DNA from: an uncultured Dehalococcoidia bacterium
GTDB taxonomy: Bacteria; Chloroflexota; Dehalococcoidia; Lucifugimonadales; UBA1127
DNA: 64,000 nucleotides
Reading direction: 5' to 3'
Assembly (NCBI GenBank): GCA_951812285.1
Contig: OX638292.1
Location: forward strand, 864,774 to 928,773
Shown in pieces: positions 63,371 through 64,000 of the stretch (position 1 is the stretch's first letter; each line of letters opens with the position of its first letter). The notes below the pieces were generated by a model. The model ran no database searches and was not told the origin of the DNA. It worked only from the letters and a program-made list of their open reading frames with translations. The position numbers and the translations under genes were made by a program.

Positions 63371-64000
63371 ATGACGACTCAACCATCCGCATCAGACTCC
63401 ACGCCGACCAGCCCCACTTCCCAGAAGTCGGTCGTCGCGGTGGTGCGGACGACGCCTCAGACCGTGCTGGACGACACCGGCGCGGCCATGCGCATGGCCG
63501 GGTACCAGGATGTTCTGCCCATCGCGGACCCTGTCCTGCTCAAGATCAACATCTCTTGGCAGCACTGGTACCCCGCCTGCTCGACCTCGCCGTGGCAGCT
63601 GGAGGGAGTGATCAAGACGCTGCGGGAGGACGGCTACAAGGATCTCATCGGCGCGCACAACGGCACCGTTGTTGTCGACTCGTATGAGGGTGAGGTTGCC
63701 AACAAGCACAAGCCGGTTACCGACCGGCTCGGGGTGCCGACGGTGCACCTCGACGTGCCGCCCAACGAGTGGGTGCGCTACGAGCCCAAGGGCGAGATGC
63801 TGGTATTGGACAAGATTTTCCCCGAGGGAATCACCGTGCCCGCGAGCTTTGCGGGCAAGAGCATCATCCAGTTACCCACAATGAAGACCCACGTCTTCAC
63901 GACCATGACGGGCGCGATGAAAAACGCTTTTGGCGGGCTGCTCAACCGCAAGCGCCACTGGACCCACTCGGTCATCCACGAGACTCTGGTGGATCTGCTG
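63371..64000 (+). CDS. DUF362-domain protein (3' partial)
   Basis: The frame from ATG 63371 (MTTQPSASDSTPTSPTSQKS) is open to the right edge (210 codons). KSVVAVVRTTPQTVLDDT is the domain start, and LPTMKTHVFTTMTGAMKNAF is the DUF362 signature region. Family members are often associated with iron-sulfur or oxidoreductase functions, but the role is unestablished. There is no ribosome site before the ATG; a TACACT -10-like box lies about 12 bases upstream, so a leaderless or nearly leaderless transcript is possible. Confidence 0.85.
   Translation, partial: MTTQPSASDSTPTSPTSQKSVVAVVRTTPQTVLDDTGAAMRMAGYQDVLPIADPVLLKINISWQHWYPACSTSPWQLEGVIKTLREDGYKDLIGAHNGTVVVDSYEGEVANKHKPVTDRLGVPTVHLDVPPNEWVRYEPKGEMLVLDKIFPEGITVPASFAGKSIIQLPTMKTHVFTTMTGAMKNAFGGLLNRKRHWTHSVIHETLVDLL

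Overview
The window is a GC-rich bacterial chromosome segment with the standard code: UGA ends many genes, and GTG and TTG starts are common. The gene content fits a Chloroflexota/Dehalococcoidia lineage such as the marine SAR202 group. It has three phthalate-dioxygenase-type Rieske oxygenases, a luciferase-like flavin monooxygenase, a complete branched-chain amino acid ABC transporter, a cobTSCU operon, a Gram-positive-type LexA box and an archaeal-type PEP carboxylase. The assignment is inferred from gene content; no rRNA or marker phylogeny is available here.

Layout. 1-11.8 kb: a transglutaminase/MoxR/DUF58 operon whose first gene runs off the left edge and carries three transglutaminase cores with HEAT repeats between the first two. 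11.8-19.4 kb: a flavin monooxygenase, a surface protein with a Thr/Pro stalk and two tandem paralogous secreted proteins (FN3-like, cadherin, EF-hand). 19.5-26.4 kb: two divergent Rieske oxygenases, a peptide-type solute-binding lipoprotein and two dipeptide-type permeases without ATPases. 26.4-34.7 kb: a GH15 glucanase-like gene, livJHMGF and an orphan amino-acid-binding lipoprotein. 35-40.6 kb: convergent RND and MMPL exporters. 40.6-47.6 kb: a LexA-boxed imuB-dnaE2 mutagenesis cassette, a repeat-rich intergenic region, an SRAP gene and a TfoX-like gene. 47.6-50.8 kb: cobTSCU. 51-56 kb: a Cache-domain protein, an ABC-2 exporter, a VOC protein and a siderophore-interacting flavoprotein with a well-formed promoter and operator. 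56-60.9 kb: the third Rieske oxygenase, PEP carboxylase and a nucleobase permease with a fused kinase-like ATPase domain.

The outstanding feature is at 61.67-62.72 kb on the minus strand. A short operon just downstream of tRNA-Glu encodes a 114-aa unknown protein, a ferredoxin:thioredoxin reductase (FTR) catalytic subunit and a glutaredoxin-like protein. The last two contain in-frame UGA codons exactly at redox-active Cys positions: both members of the FTR active-site pair (CPU and CIU, with the four iron-sulfur ligand cysteines kept) and the nucleophilic Cys of the glutaredoxin (UGPC). Each of the three UGAs is followed after 13-15 nt by a 6-7 bp stem with a 5-6 nt loop whose second base is G, the form expected of a bacterial SECIS element. 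Conventional ORF calling breaks these genes and instead shows a long antisense ORF across them. The simplest reading is a selenocysteine-based ferredoxin -> FTR -> glutaredoxin electron relay.

The right end has tRNA-Glu(CUC), tRNA-Leu(CAA), a small acidic protein and a DUF362 protein cut by the window edge.
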